Source: Crossiella sp. CA-258035
Lineage (GTDB): Bacteria > Actinomycetota > Actinomycetes > Mycobacteriales > Pseudonocardiaceae
Reading direction: 5' to 3'
NCBI RefSeq assembly: GCF_030064675.1
Contig: NZ_CP116413.1
Span: 3,318,001-3,382,000 of the forward strand
DNA: 64,000 bases
Under the pieces are notes generated by a model. It ran no database searches. It saw only the letters and a list, made by a program, of their open reading frames with translations, and had not been told where the DNA came from. Shown in pieces: positions 26,023-34,726 of this stretch (position 1 is its first letter; the number at the start of each line of letters is the position of its first letter). Both the position numbers and the translations under genes were made by a program.

Positions 26023-27066
26023 TCAGGCCGAGGCGCGGCGCACGAGGCTGACCGGGAGGACCTTGCGGCGCGGCGGCGGGTTGTCGCCCTCGATGAGCTG
26101 GTACAGGGTGTCGACCATCTGCCGGACCTGTTCGCGCGGGTCCTGGTGCACGGTGGTCAGCGGGGGGTTGGTCGCCTCGGCGATGCCCCGGTGGTCGTCG
26201 AAGCCGACCACGGCCACGTCCTCGGGCACCCGGCGGCCCGCGGCGTGCAGGGCGCGGAGCGCGCCCGCGGCCATGGGGTCGTTGGCGGCGAAGACCGCGT
26301 CGAGGTTGGGCACCCGGGCGAGCAGGCGGGTCATGGCCTGTTCGCCGCTTTCGGTGCTGAAGTCGCCTTCCTCGGACAGCCGGGCCGCGGCGCGGTCGTC
26401 CAGGCCGAGGGTCTTGCGCCAGCCGGTGCGGCGGTCCACCGCGGAGCGTTGGTCCTGCGGGCCGGCGACGGTGCCGATCCGCTTGCGCCCCAACGACAGC
26501 AGGTGCTGCACCGCCAGCTTCGCGCCGCCCTCGTTGTCGAAGTCGACCAGGTGCAGGCCGCGGGTGGCGCCGCCGGGCCTGCCGCCGCCGAAGACCATCG
26601 GCAGCCGCAGCGAGCGCAGCGCGGCGGGCAGCGGGTCGGCGCGGTGGGAGGCGAAGACCAGCGCGCCGTCGACGTGGCCGCCGTCCAGGAAGCGCACCGT
26701 GCCCGGCACGTCCTCGCGGCTGTCCACCAGCATCATCAGCATCTGGCTGCGGCGGGCGGAGAGCTCGCGGAAGGCGCCACGGACGATCTCGGCGAAGTAG
26801 GGGTCCTCCAGCACCTTGGTCTCCGGCTCGGAGAGCACCAGGGCGATGGCGTTGGTGCGGCGGGTGACCAGCGAGCGCGCGGCCTGGTTGGGGGAGTAGC
26901 CCAGCTCGCGGGCGGCGTCGAGGACCTTCTCCCTGGCCCGGGAGCTGACGTAGGCCTCCTCGTTGAGCGCCCTGGACGCGGTCGAGCGCGACACACCCGC
27001 GTAGGCGGCGACGTCTTCCAGCGTCGGCCGCACGTCACCTTGGGTCACGCCCACCACCTCATCCAC
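26023..27066 (-). CDS. cebR: LacI-family repressor, CebR-like
   Basis: LacI/GalR regulator of about 347 residues. The N-terminal helix-turn-helix (TLEDVAAYAGVSRSTASRALN) is followed by the hinge helix NQAARSLVTRRT and a periplasmic-binding-protein-like sensor domain ending in VGFDDHRGIAEATNPPLTTVHQ. Its position beside a GH6 cellulase and a perfect CebR box makes CebR the natural assignment: a repressor released by cello-oligosaccharides. The start is uncertain; GTG 27066 has a weak ribosome-binding site and GTG 27048 is possible. No cellobiose ABC transporter genes are in the window. Confidence 0.85.
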   Translation of the reverse strand: MDEVVGVTQGDVRPTLEDVAAYAGVSRSTASRALNEEAYVSSRAREKVLDAARELGYSPNQAARSLVTRRTNAIALVLSEPETKVLEDPYFAEIVRGAFRELSARRSQMLMMLVDSREDVPGTVRFLDGGHVDGALVFASHRADPLPAALRSLRLPMVFGGGRPGGATRGLHLVDFDNEGGAKLAVQHLLSLGRKRIGTVAGPQDQRSAVDRRTGWRKTLGLDDRAAARLSEEGDFSTESGEQAMTRLLARVPNLDAVFAANDPMAAGALRALHAAGRRVPEDVAVVGFDDHRGIAEATNPPLTTVHQDPREQVRQMVDTLYQLIEGDNPPPRRKVLPVSLVRRASA

Positions 27067-27088
27067 ACCGCTGCCCGGGATGATCAGC

Positions 27089-27607
27089 CTAGTCGCCGAG
27101 CCAGGCCGCGCGGACCAGCTCGGCCACCTCCGGCACCGACCGGTCGGTCGAGTCCAGGCACAGGTCGCCGAGCGGGGGGTGGGACGCCGCCGCGGCCAGT
27201 CGGCGCAGCTCCGCCGGGGGCTTGCCGCGCAGGTCGTCGCCGGGGATCGGTGGCCCCTCGCCGCGGCTCCTGGCGAGCAACCGCTCGGTCAGCCGGTCCT
27301 GGTCGGCGTGCAACCGGCACACCGTCAGTGGCACGTCCCCGAGAGCCGCGGCGTAGGCGTCCAGGGTGGCGGGTTCGCCGACCTCGCCGGAGAGGACCAG
27401 GTAGCGGGTGCCGGTGGCCTGGAAGGTGCGCCAGGCGGTGGCCAGGTTGCGGGCCTTCACCGAGCCCTGGTCCGGGCGGCAGAAGCCGAGCTGGGCGAGG
27501 TCGAGGTAGGCGGCGGGCTGCCCGGCCCGGGCCAGGTGGGCGTAGACCGCCCAGGCGACCACGGACTTGCCGACGCCCCGGGGACCGCACAGCAGCAGCG
27601 CCCTCAT
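27089..27607 (-). CDS. P-loop ATP-binding protein (tandem copy 2)
   Basis: Small nucleotide-binding protein of 172 residues. A Walker A loop GPRGVGKS lies at residues 8-15, followed by YLDLAQLGFCRPDQGS and VKARNLATAW. It is a homologue of the adjacent upstream gene and shares the same layout. It resembles small kinases (shikimate/adenylylsulfate kinase fold), but I recognise no specific substrate. Its ATG overlaps the stop of the upstream gene by one base, so the two are probably made together. Confidence 0.75.
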   Translation of the reverse strand: MRALLLCGPRGVGKSVVAWAVYAHLARAGQPAAYLDLAQLGFCRPDQGSVKARNLATAWRTFQATGTRYLVLSGEVGEPATLDAYAAALGDVPLTVCRLHADQDRLTERLLARSRGEGPPIPGDDLRGKPPAELRRLAAAASHPPLGDLCLDSTDRSVPEVAELVRAAWLGD

Positions 27608-28107
27608 CAGACCCAGCGCTCCAGCACCATCCGCGCCACGGCCACCGCGGGCAGCCCGCTGGTGTCCACGCACAGGTCCGCGAAGTCCTCCCGGTCCAGC
27701 TCCGCCGCCTCGCGCACCGCGGCCTCGGCCAGGTGGGTGAGCCAGCCCCGGCGCAGGAACCGCTCCCGCAGCTCCGAGGAGCCCGCGCGCAACCGGCACA
27801 GCGTCACCGCCGCGCCCGGCAGCGCGCGGGTGTATCTGCGGGCGACCGCGGCCGACTCCAGGATTCCGGACACCACAAGGCGATCCGCGCCCGCCTCCCG
27901 GTAGTGCGGCCACATCGCGGCCAGGTTGCGCGCCTTGATCCGGTGCTGCGCCGGATCGTCGGCGGGCGCGGGCGAGCACAGGCCGAGCTGGTCGGTGTCC
28001 ACGAAGCCGGAGCGGTCCAGCTGGGTGTGGATCTCCCAGCCCACCGTGGACTTGCCGACGCCGGAAGGCCCGCACAGCCACAGCACCGGGAAACGATCAC
28101 CAGCCAC
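27607..28107 (-). CDS. P-loop ATP-binding protein (tandem copy 1)
   Basis: Small protein of 166 residues with Walker A GPSGVGKST near the N-terminus, a VDTDQLGLC segment and IKARNLAAMWPHY, each mirrored in the downstream homologue. GTG at 28107 gives a start a few residues before the P-loop; longer starts would run into the TetR gene. The pair is convergent with nothing and sits behind the TetR gene at 28152. Function unknown; a kinase-like or nucleotide-sensing role is likely. Confidence 0.72.
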   Translation of the reverse strand: MAGDRFPVLWLCGPSGVGKSTVGWEIHTQLDRSGFVDTDQLGLCSPAPADDPAQHRIKARNLAAMWPHYREAGADRLVVSGILESAAVARRYTRALPGAAVTLCRLRAGSSELRERFLRRGWLTHLAEAAVREAAELDREDFADLCVDTSGLPAVAVARMVLERWV

Positions 28108-28151
28108 CCGGCGGAGGCTAGTGCGGCCGGCGCCGTCGCGGCCAGCGGATT

Positions 28152-28850
28152 TCAGGCGTCGGCGATCCGGTCCAGCCACTCCACCAGCAGCGCCTGTTCC
28201 GCCGGGGACAGCGCGCCGGCCGGGTCCCGGCGCAGCGCGGCGGCGAGCCCGGCCGCGCGGGCGGGCACATCGGTGTCGCCGACCGCCTGCCCGCCGGTGG
28301 TGATCGAGCTGATCACGTTCTCCCTGGCCGCCGTGGACAGCTCCCGGTCCCGCCGGTCCGCAGGCGTCGCGATCAGGGTGAGCACAACGCCCTTGCCGGT
28401 GGCGTGCACCAGGTCCGCGCCCCGGCTCACGCTCACCCGCAGCAGCCCGGCCTCGGCGATCCGCTGCACGATCCGGCGCAGCCGCGCCTCGGCCTCCTGG
28501 CCCGCGCCCGAGGAACCGGCCCGGGTGTCGCCGTACATCAGCAGGTAGAAGGCCGGGTGGCTGAGGCCGAACTCGACGTGCAGGTCCCAGCCGCGGCGCA
28601 GGTCCTCGACCGGGTCGTCGGTCTCGCCGAGGGCGGCCTTGCCGGTCAGGTACTCGGAGAAGGCGTGCGCGGCCACCGCCTCCAGCAGCCCGTCCTTGTC
28701 CCCGAACAGGCGGTAGAGGGTGGGGGCCTGCACGCCGGCCGCGGCGCTCACCGCACGGGTGGACACCGCGTCCCTGCCGCCCTCGGCCAGCAGCTCCGCC
28801 GCAGCCCGGACCAGGCGTTCCCTGGTGGACTCGGCGCTCTTCTCGGTCAT
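28152..28850 (-). CDS. TetR-family regulator
   Basis: Regulator of 232 residues. The N-terminal helix-turn-helix reads RLVRAAAELLAEGG with VSTRAVSAAAGVQAPTLYRLFGDKDGLL, the classic TetR pattern. The C-terminal domain has no recognised ligand motif. It is divergent from the SDR at 28947. The shared 96-base spacer carries a clear palindrome, so it most likely represses itself and the SDR. Confidence 0.92.
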   Translation of the reverse strand: MTEKSAESTRERLVRAAAELLAEGGRDAVSTRAVSAAAGVQAPTLYRLFGDKDGLLEAVAAHAFSEYLTGKAALGETDDPVEDLRRGWDLHVEFGLSHPAFYLLMYGDTRAGSSGAGQEAEARLRRIVQRIAEAGLLRVSVSRGADLVHATGKGVVLTLIATPADRRDRELSTAARENVISSITTGGQAVGDTDVPARAAGLAAALRRDPAGALSPAEQALLVEWLDRIADA

Positions 28851-28874
28851 GAATCAATGCTAACAAACTTTGAT

Positions 28875-28900
28875 TATCACCGCTCCGGTATCGGTGATAC
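28875..28900. promoter_or_regulatory. palindromic TetR operator between TetR and SDR genes
   Basis: Inverted arms TATCACCG and CGGTGATA are separated by nine bases, and the right half also forms GTATC-GGT-GATAC. The site lies in the middle of the divergent TetR/SDR spacer. Confidence 0.75.
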
Positions 28901-28946
28901 GATGATCTCGATATCAACGGAAACACCTGTTGGGAAGGCTGGAACC

Positions 28947-29687
28947 ATGACTGACTCCACCGTGGGCCGGGTCGCGATCGTCACCGGCGGATCGCGCGGC
29001 ATCGGCCGGGCGAGCGCGCTGCGGCTGGCCGCCGACGGGCAGGCCGTAGTGGTCGGCTACGGCGGCAGCAAGGCCGAGGCCGACTCCACCGTAGCCGAGA
29101 TCACCGCCGCGGGCGGGCGGGCCATCGCGGCACAGGCCGACGTCGCCGACGAGCAGGCCATGACCGAGGTCTTCGACGCGGCCGAGCGGGCCTTCGGCGG
29201 GGTGGACGTGGTGGTGCACGCCGCGGGTGTGCTGTACCAGTCCACCATCGCCGAGCTGGACCTCGACCAGCTGGACCGCATGCACCGCACCAACATCCGG
29301 GGCCCGTTCGTGGTGGCCAAGCTGGCCGCCAGCCGGGTCCGCGCGGGTGGCGCGATCCTCACCTTCTCCACCTCGGTGGTGGGCACCCTGCTGCCGGCCT
29401 ACGCCCCCTACGCCGCGTCCAAGGGCGCCGTGGAGGTGCTGACCAAGATCCTCGCCCGCGAGCTGCGCGGCCGGGACATCACGGTCAACGCGGTGGCGCC
29501 CGGCCCGACCGCGACCGCGATGTTCCTCGAGGGCAAGGACGAGGCCATCATCGACCGGCTGGTCAAGATGGCCCCGCTGGAGCGGCTGGGCGCCCCGGAG
29601 GACATCGCCGAGGTGGTCTCCTTCCTGGCCGGGCCCGCCCGCTGGGTCAACGGCCAGGTGCTGCGCGCCAACGGCGGCATGGTCTAG
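28947..29687 (+). CDS. short-chain dehydrogenase (FabG-like)
   Basis: Classical SDR of 246 residues. The cofactor loop is TGGSRGIG, followed by AAGV and a YAPYAASKGAVE active site (Tyr-x-x-x-Lys with the upstream Ser in FSTSVVG). NAVAPGPTATAMF and the C-terminal RWVNGQVLRANGG are typical of FabG/glucose dehydrogenase-like reductases. It is under the probable control of the divergent TetR. The substrate cannot be told from sequence. Confidence 0.9.
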   Translation: MTDSTVGRVAIVTGGSRGIGRASALRLAADGQAVVVGYGGSKAEADSTVAEITAAGGRAIAAQADVADEQAMTEVFDAAERAFGGVDVVVHAAGVLYQSTIAELDLDQLDRMHRTNIRGPFVVAKLAASRVRAGGAILTFSTSVVGTLLPAYAPYAASKGAVEVLTKILARELRGRDITVNAVAPGPTATAMFLEGKDEAIIDRLVKMAPLERLGAPEDIAEVVSFLAGPARWVNGQVLRANGGMV

Positions 29688-29711
29688 CCGACCCCGGCGA
29701 CCCAGCTTTGC

Positions 29712-29740
29712 TACAGTCTTCTAGTGTTACAGTTGACTAG
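29712..29740. promoter_or_regulatory. putative YtrA-type operator before GntR/ABC operon
   Basis: TACAGT is repeated 16 bases apart (29712 and 29728), and CTAGT/ACTAG arms flank the second copy (29721-29740). The AT-rich site lies 21 bases before the GTG of the GntR gene, where autoregulation by a YtrA-type repressor would act. Confidence 0.5.
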
Positions 29741-29760
29741 CACAATTCAGGGGCGGTGCG

Positions 29761-30144
29761 GTGGAGTTCCGGGTTGATCGATCAGCGGGCATGCCCGCCT
29801 ACCGGCAGCTCATGCACCAGGTCCGCGACGCGGTGCGGCTCGGCTGGATCAAGCCGGGCGACCGCCTGCCGACCGTCCGGGAGGTAGTGGCCACCTGCGC
29901 GGTGAACCAGAACACCGTGCTCAAGGCCTACCGGGAGCTGGAGCTGGCCGGGGTGCTCGAGGTCCGTCAGGGCTCGGGCACCTACGTCCGGGACTCCGGC
30001 GCCCCCGCCCCCGCGCAGCTTCCGCCGGAGCTGCGGGAACGACTGGAGGACTGGGTGCGCAGAGCACGCGAGGCTGGACTGAACGACGAGGACATGCGGG
30101 CGCTGCTGGGCGCGGTGCTCTCCGGCCGGGCGGGTCAGGAATGA
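29761..30144 (+). CDS. GntR-family regulator, YtrA subfamily
   Basis: Short GntR protein of 127 residues. The winged helix (AYRQLMHQVRDAVRLGWIKPGDRLPTVREV, then VNQNTVLKAYRELELAGVLEVRQGSGTYV) is followed by only a short tail. This is the YtrA subgroup, which typically controls adjacent ABC transporters. It overlaps the ABC ATPase gene by ATGA, so it is first in a three-gene operon and probably senses the transported or toxic compound. Confidence 0.93.
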   Translation: MEFRVDRSAGMPAYRQLMHQVRDAVRLGWIKPGDRLPTVREVVATCAVNQNTVLKAYRELELAGVLEVRQGSGTYVRDSGAPAPAQLPPELRERLEDWVRRAREAGLNDEDMRALLGAVLSGRAGQE

Positions 30145-31046
30145 CCGGCAACGCGCTGGAGGTGGCCGGCATCGGCAAGCAGTACAAGCGCCGTTTCGGC
30201 CGCGGCTCGAACTGGGCGCTGCGGGACTGCACCTTCGAGGTGCCGACCGGCCGGGTGGCCGCGCTGGTCGGCCCGAACGGCGCGGGCAAGACCACCCTGC
30301 TGAGCATGCTGGCCGGCCTGCTGGCCCCCACCGAGGGCACCGCCAAGGTCGGCGGCAGGCTGGTCACCGCGGGCCGGGGCCGGGCCGCGGGCCGGGTTTC
30401 CTTTGTCGCACAGGAGAAACCGCTGTACCGGCAGCTGAGTGTGGCCACCATGCTCGCGGTCGCCGCCCGGCTCAACCACGAATGGGACCAGCGGCGCGCG
30501 ACGCGCTGGCTGGAGCGCTTCGAGATCCCGCTGGACCGGCCGTGCGGCAAGCTCTCCGGCGGGCAGCAGGCCCAGGTGGCCTTCGCCATCGCGCTGGGCT
30601 CCTGCCCCTCGGTGCTGCTGCTGGACGAACCGCTGGCCAACCTGGACCCGTTGGCGCGCAACGAGGTCACCCAGGAACTGCTCGGCGAGGCGGCCGAGAC
30701 CGGGATGACCGTGCTGCTGTCCACGCACGTCGTCGCCGAGCTCGGCGGGGTCGCTGACCACCTGGTGCTGCTGGCCGACGGCGCGCTGCTGGCCGACGGG
30801 CCGGTCGACGACATCCTGGAGCGCCACCGCTTCTACGACGGCCCGCGCTCCTCGGCCCCGCCGGTGCCGGGCGAGGTGGTGCAGGCCAAGCACAGCGACC
30901 GGCAGTCCAGCTACCTGATGGGCTTCACCCCGTCGCGGCGGCCACCGGAGGTCAACCCGCCGTGGCGCGAGCGCGAGATGACGCTGGAGGACTTCGTGCT
31001 GGCACAGCTGGAGAACAGCCGCGCGAGCAAGAGGAGGGCGGCATGA
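30141..31046 (+). CDS. ABC transporter ATP-binding protein
   Basis: ATPase subunit of 301 residues. Walker A is GPNGAGKTT, the signature LSGGQQAQ, Walker B SVLLLDEPLANLDP and the switch histidine is in LLSTHVV. A C-terminal extension of about 80 residues is outside the core domain. Coupled by ATGA to the regulator before and the permease after, it should drive an exporter, by analogy with other YtrA-controlled ABC systems. Confidence 0.93.
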   Translation: MTGNALEVAGIGKQYKRRFGRGSNWALRDCTFEVPTGRVAALVGPNGAGKTTLLSMLAGLLAPTEGTAKVGGRLVTAGRGRAAGRVSFVAQEKPLYRQLSVATMLAVAARLNHEWDQRRATRWLERFEIPLDRPCGKLSGGQQAQVAFAIALGSCPSVLLLDEPLANLDPLARNEVTQELLGEAAETGMTVLLSTHVVAELGGVADHLVLLADGALLADGPVDDILERHRFYDGPRSSAPPVPGEVVQAKHSDRQSSYLMGFTPSRRPPEVNPPWREREMTLEDFVLAQLENSRASKRRAA

Positions 31047-32089
31047 CCACCGGCACGGTGCGCACCGACCCGCCCGCCACCGGCAAGCGGGGTGGCGCGG
31101 GACTGCTCGACCTGGCCTGGGTGACCTGGCGCCAGTACCGCTGGCTGGTCCTGGGCACCACCCTCGCGGTGGCCGCGGTCTCCGGCTTCTTCCTGTGGAG
31201 CTACTTCGCCGCCAGCGGACTGCCGCCCTGCGGCAACGCCTGCCCGGACGGCGGCGCCTCACCGGCACTGGAGGCGATCGCCCGGCGGGTCAGCCTGCTG
31301 GAGTACCCGGTGCTGCTCTTCGCCGGGCTGGTCGCGGCGTTCTGGGGCGCGCCGCTGCTGTCCCAGGAGTACGAGCACCGCACCCACCTGTGGGCCTGGA
31401 CCCAGGACGTCTCGCCCACCCGCTGGCTGGCCACCCGGCTGCTGGCGCTGTGCGCGACCCTCACCGTGCTCACCGGTCTGCTCGGCCTCACCGGCACCCT
31501 GGTCACCCAGTACCTGCACGCCCAGGACAGCTCGGCGTTCCACCCGTACAAGAGCATGTCCTTCGACCTGTGGCCGCCGCTGCAGATCGGCTACGTGCTC
31601 TTCGGCTTCGCCCTCGGCGTCGCGGTGAGCGCGGTGGCCCGGCGCACGGTCATCGCCATGCTGGTCACCGTGCTCGGCTTCGCCGCGGTGCGGGTGTTCG
31701 TGGCCGAGTTCCTGCGCCCGCACTACCTGGCCCCGCTGCGCCACGCCACCCCGCTGGGGCAGTCGGTGAAGCTGGAGGGCGCCAACCTGATCACCGGCAC
31801 CGGCTACCTGCACACCTCGGGTGCGACCATGCCGCAGGACGGCAGCCTGGTGGCCGAATGCCGCAAGCTGGCCGAGCAGGTCAGCCCGTCGAACGCCACC
31901 TACAGCCAGGTGCAGGCGGAGATGTCCAAGTGCCTGACCGAACGCGGCTGGACGCAGACCTACATCGACTACCAGTCCGACGCGCGCGTGCTGCCGATCC
32001 AGCTCATCGAGACCGGCATCTACCTCGGGCTGGCCATCGTGCTGCTGGTGGTGGCGGTGCGGCTGGTGCGGCGCACGGCCACGCTCTGA
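31043..32089 (+). CDS. ABC transporter permease
   Basis: Membrane protein of 348 residues with about six hydrophobic segments and a large extracytoplasmic loop between the last two. The first segment follows WRQYRWLVLGTTLAV, and the cytoplasmic SQEYEHRTHLWAWTQDVSPTRW stretch after the second is common in ABC-2-type permeases. The start ATG overlaps the ATPase stop (ATGA) and follows GAGGAGGG. It is the probable membrane partner of the 30141 ATPase. Confidence 0.88.
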   Translation: MTTGTVRTDPPATGKRGGAGLLDLAWVTWRQYRWLVLGTTLAVAAVSGFFLWSYFAASGLPPCGNACPDGGASPALEAIARRVSLLEYPVLLFAGLVAAFWGAPLLSQEYEHRTHLWAWTQDVSPTRWLATRLLALCATLTVLTGLLGLTGTLVTQYLHAQDSSAFHPYKSMSFDLWPPLQIGYVLFGFALGVAVSAVARRTVIAMLVTVLGFAAVRVFVAEFLRPHYLAPLRHATPLGQSVKLEGANLITGTGYLHTSGATMPQDGSLVAECRKLAEQVSPSNATYSQVQAEMSKCLTERGWTQTYIDYQSDARVLPIQLIETGIYLGLAIVLLVVAVRLVRRTATL

Positions 32090-32090
32090 C

Positions 32091-32681
32091 TCAGCCGCTC
32101 AGCTCCAGCGCGGCCAGCGCGGTGTCCAGCACCGTGGTCTGCCGGGCCGGCCGGTAGGTCGCCGGATCGGCCGTGGCCAGGGTGTTCATCCCCTCGACCA
32201 GTGAGACCAGGGTCAGCGCGGCGGTCGCCCGGCGGGCCCTGGTCCACTGTGGACGGACCTGGGCGATGAGCCGTTCGATGCGGCGGAGGAAGGACTGGTT
32301 GGCCGCGCGGTGCCGCTCGGCCAGCTCGTCATCACCCAGCGCGGCGGCCAGGTAACCCAGCCACACCCTGGCTTCCTGCTGCTTCGCCGGATCCACCGAG
32401 GCGGCGTGCCGCAGCACCGCGCGCAGCACCGCCGCCGGTGGGCCGCCCCCGGCGGTCAGCTCGTCCATCGCCGCGCCGGTGCGCTGGTGCAGCAGGTCCC
32501 TGGCGTGCCGCAGCAGCGCCCGCTTGTCCGGGAAGCGGTGCAGTACCAGCCCGGTGGTGCAGCCCGCCGCCGCGGCCACCGCCCGCAGGGTCAGCCCCTG
32601 CGGCCCGGACTCGGCCATCAACCGCCACACCGCGGCGGAGATCCGCTCGCCCTGCTCCGCCCGATCCGCGGTCCTCGCCAT
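32091..32681 (-). CDS. TetR-family regulator
   Basis: Regulator of 196 residues with a TetR helix-turn-helix (ISAAVWRLMAESGPQGLTLRAVAAAAGCTTGLVLHRFPDKRALL). ATG 32681 follows GAGAGGTGG and is preferred over 32705, which would lie inside the operator. It is divergent from the GNAT gene, with two copies of a 14-base palindrome between them. It converges on the ABC permease with a one-base gap. Confidence 0.9.
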   Translation of the reverse strand: MARTADRAEQGERISAAVWRLMAESGPQGLTLRAVAAAAGCTTGLVLHRFPDKRALLRHARDLLHQRTGAAMDELTAGGGPPAAVLRAVLRHAASVDPAKQQEARVWLGYLAAALGDDELAERHRAANQSFLRRIERLIAQVRPQWTRARRATAALTLVSLVEGMNTLATADPATYRPARQTTVLDTALAALELSG

Positions 32682-32696
32682 CGGCCACCACCTCTC

Positions 32697-32725
32697 GTAA
32701 CACATGTTACCGTAACGGCTGTTAC
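32697..32725. promoter_or_regulatory. twin palindromic TetR operators
   Basis: Two perfect copies of GTAAC-N4-GTTAC (32697-32710 and 32712-32725) lie 15 bases apart between the divergent TetR and GNAT genes. Spacing of about one and a half helical turns suits binding of two dimers. Confidence 0.85.
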
Positions 32726-32742
32726 GAGGAGAGGGGCAGTCG

Positions 32743-33198
32743 ATGACGGTGCGGGTGACCGAGGTGAGCTGGGCGGATCCGGAGGGCGCGGCGCTGCGGG
32801 CGGCCCAGCGGGCGGAGCTGGACGCCCGCTACGGCTTCGCCGACCACGAGCCGGGCGCCCCGCCCACCGCCGCCGACATCGAGGTGTTCCTGCTGGCCAG
32901 GGACGCCGACGGCCGGGCGGTCGGCTGCGGCGGACTGCGGCTGCTCGGGCCGGACTCGGCGGAGATCAAGCGGATGTACGTCACGCCGCGGGCGCGCGGC
33001 ACCGGGGTGGCGGTGGTGGTGCTGCGGGCACTGGAGAACGAGGCGCGGCGGCGCTCGCTGCGCACCCTGCTGCTGGAGACCGGCACCGCGCAGCCGGACG
33101 CGATGCGCTTCTATGAGCGTGAGGGCTACCACGCGGTGGCGAACTTCGGCCCGTACGTGGCTTCGGAGCTGTCCCGCTGCTACCGGCGGGAGCTGTAG
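32743..33198 (+). CDS. GNAT N-acetyltransferase
   Basis: Acetyl-CoA-dependent acetyltransferase of 151 residues. The conserved motif A appears as EIKRMYVTPRARGTGVAVVVLRALENEA (the usual Q/RxxGxG/A is ARGTGVA), and motif B as TAQPDAMRFYEREGYHAV. The start ATG follows GGAGAGGGG. It is paired with the divergent TetR regulator and its twin operators. The substrate (a small amine or drug) is not evident. Confidence 0.9.
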   Translation: MTVRVTEVSWADPEGAALRAAQRAELDARYGFADHEPGAPPTAADIEVFLLARDADGRAVGCGGLRLLGPDSAEIKRMYVTPRARGTGVAVVVLRALENEARRRSLRTLLLETGTAQPDAMRFYEREGYHAVANFGPYVASELSRCYRREL

Positions 33199-33204
33199 GC
33201 GCCG

Positions 33205-33654
33205 CTAGCGGGGCACCAGCTTCGGCGGGATCACCACCACCGGGCAGGTCGCCTTCCGGATGCACTCCGCGCTGATCGAGCCGAGCACCGCGCTGTAGAG
33301 CCGTCCGTGGCCGTGGCTGCCCACCACCAGCAGGTCCGCCTGCGCGGCCTCCTCGGTCAGCACGTCACCGGCGTAGCCCTGCCGCACCACCGTGCGCACC
33401 GGGTGCGGCTCGCCGCCGGTGACCTCGGCGATCGCCTCGTCCAGGCGTTCCCGGTGCACCTTGTCGTGGTCCACGTCCAGGTCCGTGGGCTCGGCCACGG
33501 TGAACGGGGTCGCCGAGGACGGCACCGGGTTGGGCATCCAGGCGATCACCGCGACGAGCTCGGCGTCCCGACGGCGGGCCTCGGACAGGGACCAGCCCAG
33601 GGCGCGCAGGCTCTCGGTGGAGCCGTCCACGCCCACCACGATCGTTCCGGCCAT
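33205..33654 (-). CDS. universal stress protein
   Basis: Single-domain UspA-family protein of 149 residues. It starts IVVGVDGSTESLRALGWS and ends with the ATP-binding signature GSHGHGRLYSAVLGSIS before CPVVVIPP. Such proteins bind ATP and help dormancy and stress survival in actinobacteria. It converges on the GNAT gene with a six-base gap. Confidence 0.95.
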   Translation of the reverse strand: MAGTIVVGVDGSTESLRALGWSLSEARRRDAELVAVIAWMPNPVPSSATPFTVAEPTDLDVDHDKVHRERLDEAIAEVTGGEPHPVRTVVRQGYAGDVLTEEAAQADLLVVGSHGHGRLYSAVLGSISAECIRKATCPVVVIPPKLVPR

Positions 33655-33725
33655 GCCGCCTCCCTAGCCTCGCGTGCGTTCAGCTTGCCGAATACCACCG
33701 GGGACGGCTCGCTGAAACCGGATGC

Positions 33726-34643
33726 TCAGACGGGGAAGATCACACCGGTGAGGCGCTCGGACTCCGCCCACAGCCGTCGTTGCAGGTCCTCGTCGCGGGA
33801 CTGCCTGCTGGAGCGCACCGCCACCGGCGCGCCGCGCAGTTCGCGGAACCCGTTGGGCCCGTAGTACTGGCCGGTCACCGCCGCCGGGTCGGTGGCCGCG
33901 CGCAGGGTCGGCAGCGCGCCCTGCTCGGCGGGCTGGGTGAACAGCCTGCCGAACAGGCTCATGCCGAGGCGGAACACCGCGGGGGAGTTGCGCATCAGCT
34001 CGGTCATGGAGATGCCGGGGTGCGCGGCCAGTGCCAGCGCCGGGCTGCCGTGCGCGCTCAGGCGGCGGGCCAGCTCGTAGGTGAACATCAGATTCGCCAG
34101 CTTGCTCTGGCCGTAGGCGGCGACCCGGTCGTAGGAGCGGCTCCACTGCAAGTCGTCGAAGTGAATCGCCGCGCGGATGTTGTGCGCGATGCTGGCCACG
34201 GTCACGATCCGCGCGCCGGGCGTCTCGGTCAGGCGGTCGACCAGCAGGCCGGTGAAGGCGAAGTGGCCGAGGTGGTTGGTGCCGAACTGGAGCTCGAAGC
34301 CGTCCTGGGTGAGCTGCTTGGGGGTGTACATCACCCCGGCGTTGTTGATCAGCAGGTCGATCCGCTCGAAGGAGTCGCGCAGCTCGCCCGCGGCCTCGCG
34401 CACCGAGTCCAGCGAGGTCAGGTCCAGGCGCTGCACCACCACCTGCGCGCCGGGCGCGGTGCCGGCGATCGCGGCCGCGGCCCGCTTGCCCTTCTCCAGG
34501 TCCCGCACCGCCAGCACCACGGTCGCCCCGCGCTGGGCCAGCACCTGGGCGGTGGGGAAGCCGATGCCGGTGTTGGCGCCGGTGACGATCGCGACCCGCC
34601 CGGCCTGACTCGGCACCTCGGCCGTGCTCCACAGCTTGGTCAT
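33726..34643 (-). CDS. short-chain dehydrogenase paired with TetR
   Basis: SDR of 305 residues of the retinol dehydrogenase-like type. The motifs are TGANTGIG, NNAGVMY and YGQSKLANLMF. ATG 34643 follows GGGAG and is preferred over the upstream frame start at 34655. It is divergent from a TetR gene with an operator palindrome between them. It is similar in length and motifs to the SDR at 21448. Confidence 0.9.
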   Translation of the reverse strand: MTKLWSTAEVPSQAGRVAIVTGANTGIGFPTAQVLAQRGATVVLAVRDLEKGKRAAAAIAGTAPGAQVVVQRLDLTSLDSVREAAGELRDSFERIDLLINNAGVMYTPKQLTQDGFELQFGTNHLGHFAFTGLLVDRLTETPGARIVTVASIAHNIRAAIHFDDLQWSRSYDRVAAYGQSKLANLMFTYELARRLSAHGSPALALAAHPGISMTELMRNSPAVFRLGMSLFGRLFTQPAEQGALPTLRAATDPAAVTGQYYGPNGFRELRGAPVAVRSSRQSRDEDLQRRLWAESERLTGVIFPV

Positions 34644-34656
34644 GACAGCTCCCACC

Positions 34657-34699
34657 TATAATCCGGGGTGTGCGTTCCGTTTACGAACATACGGAACGC
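34657..34699. promoter_or_regulatory. promoter element and 28-base TetR palindrome
   Basis: A consensus -10 box TATAAT (plus strand, 34657-34662) is followed by perfect 9-base inverted arms GCGTTCCGT (34672-34680) and ACGGAACGC (34691-34699) around a 10-base centre. A repressor bound here would cover the transcription start of the TetR gene and block the divergent SDR promoter. Confidence 0.8.
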
Positions 34700-34726
34700 G
34701 CGCCCCGTTTGTCCAGTGGAGGCCGT

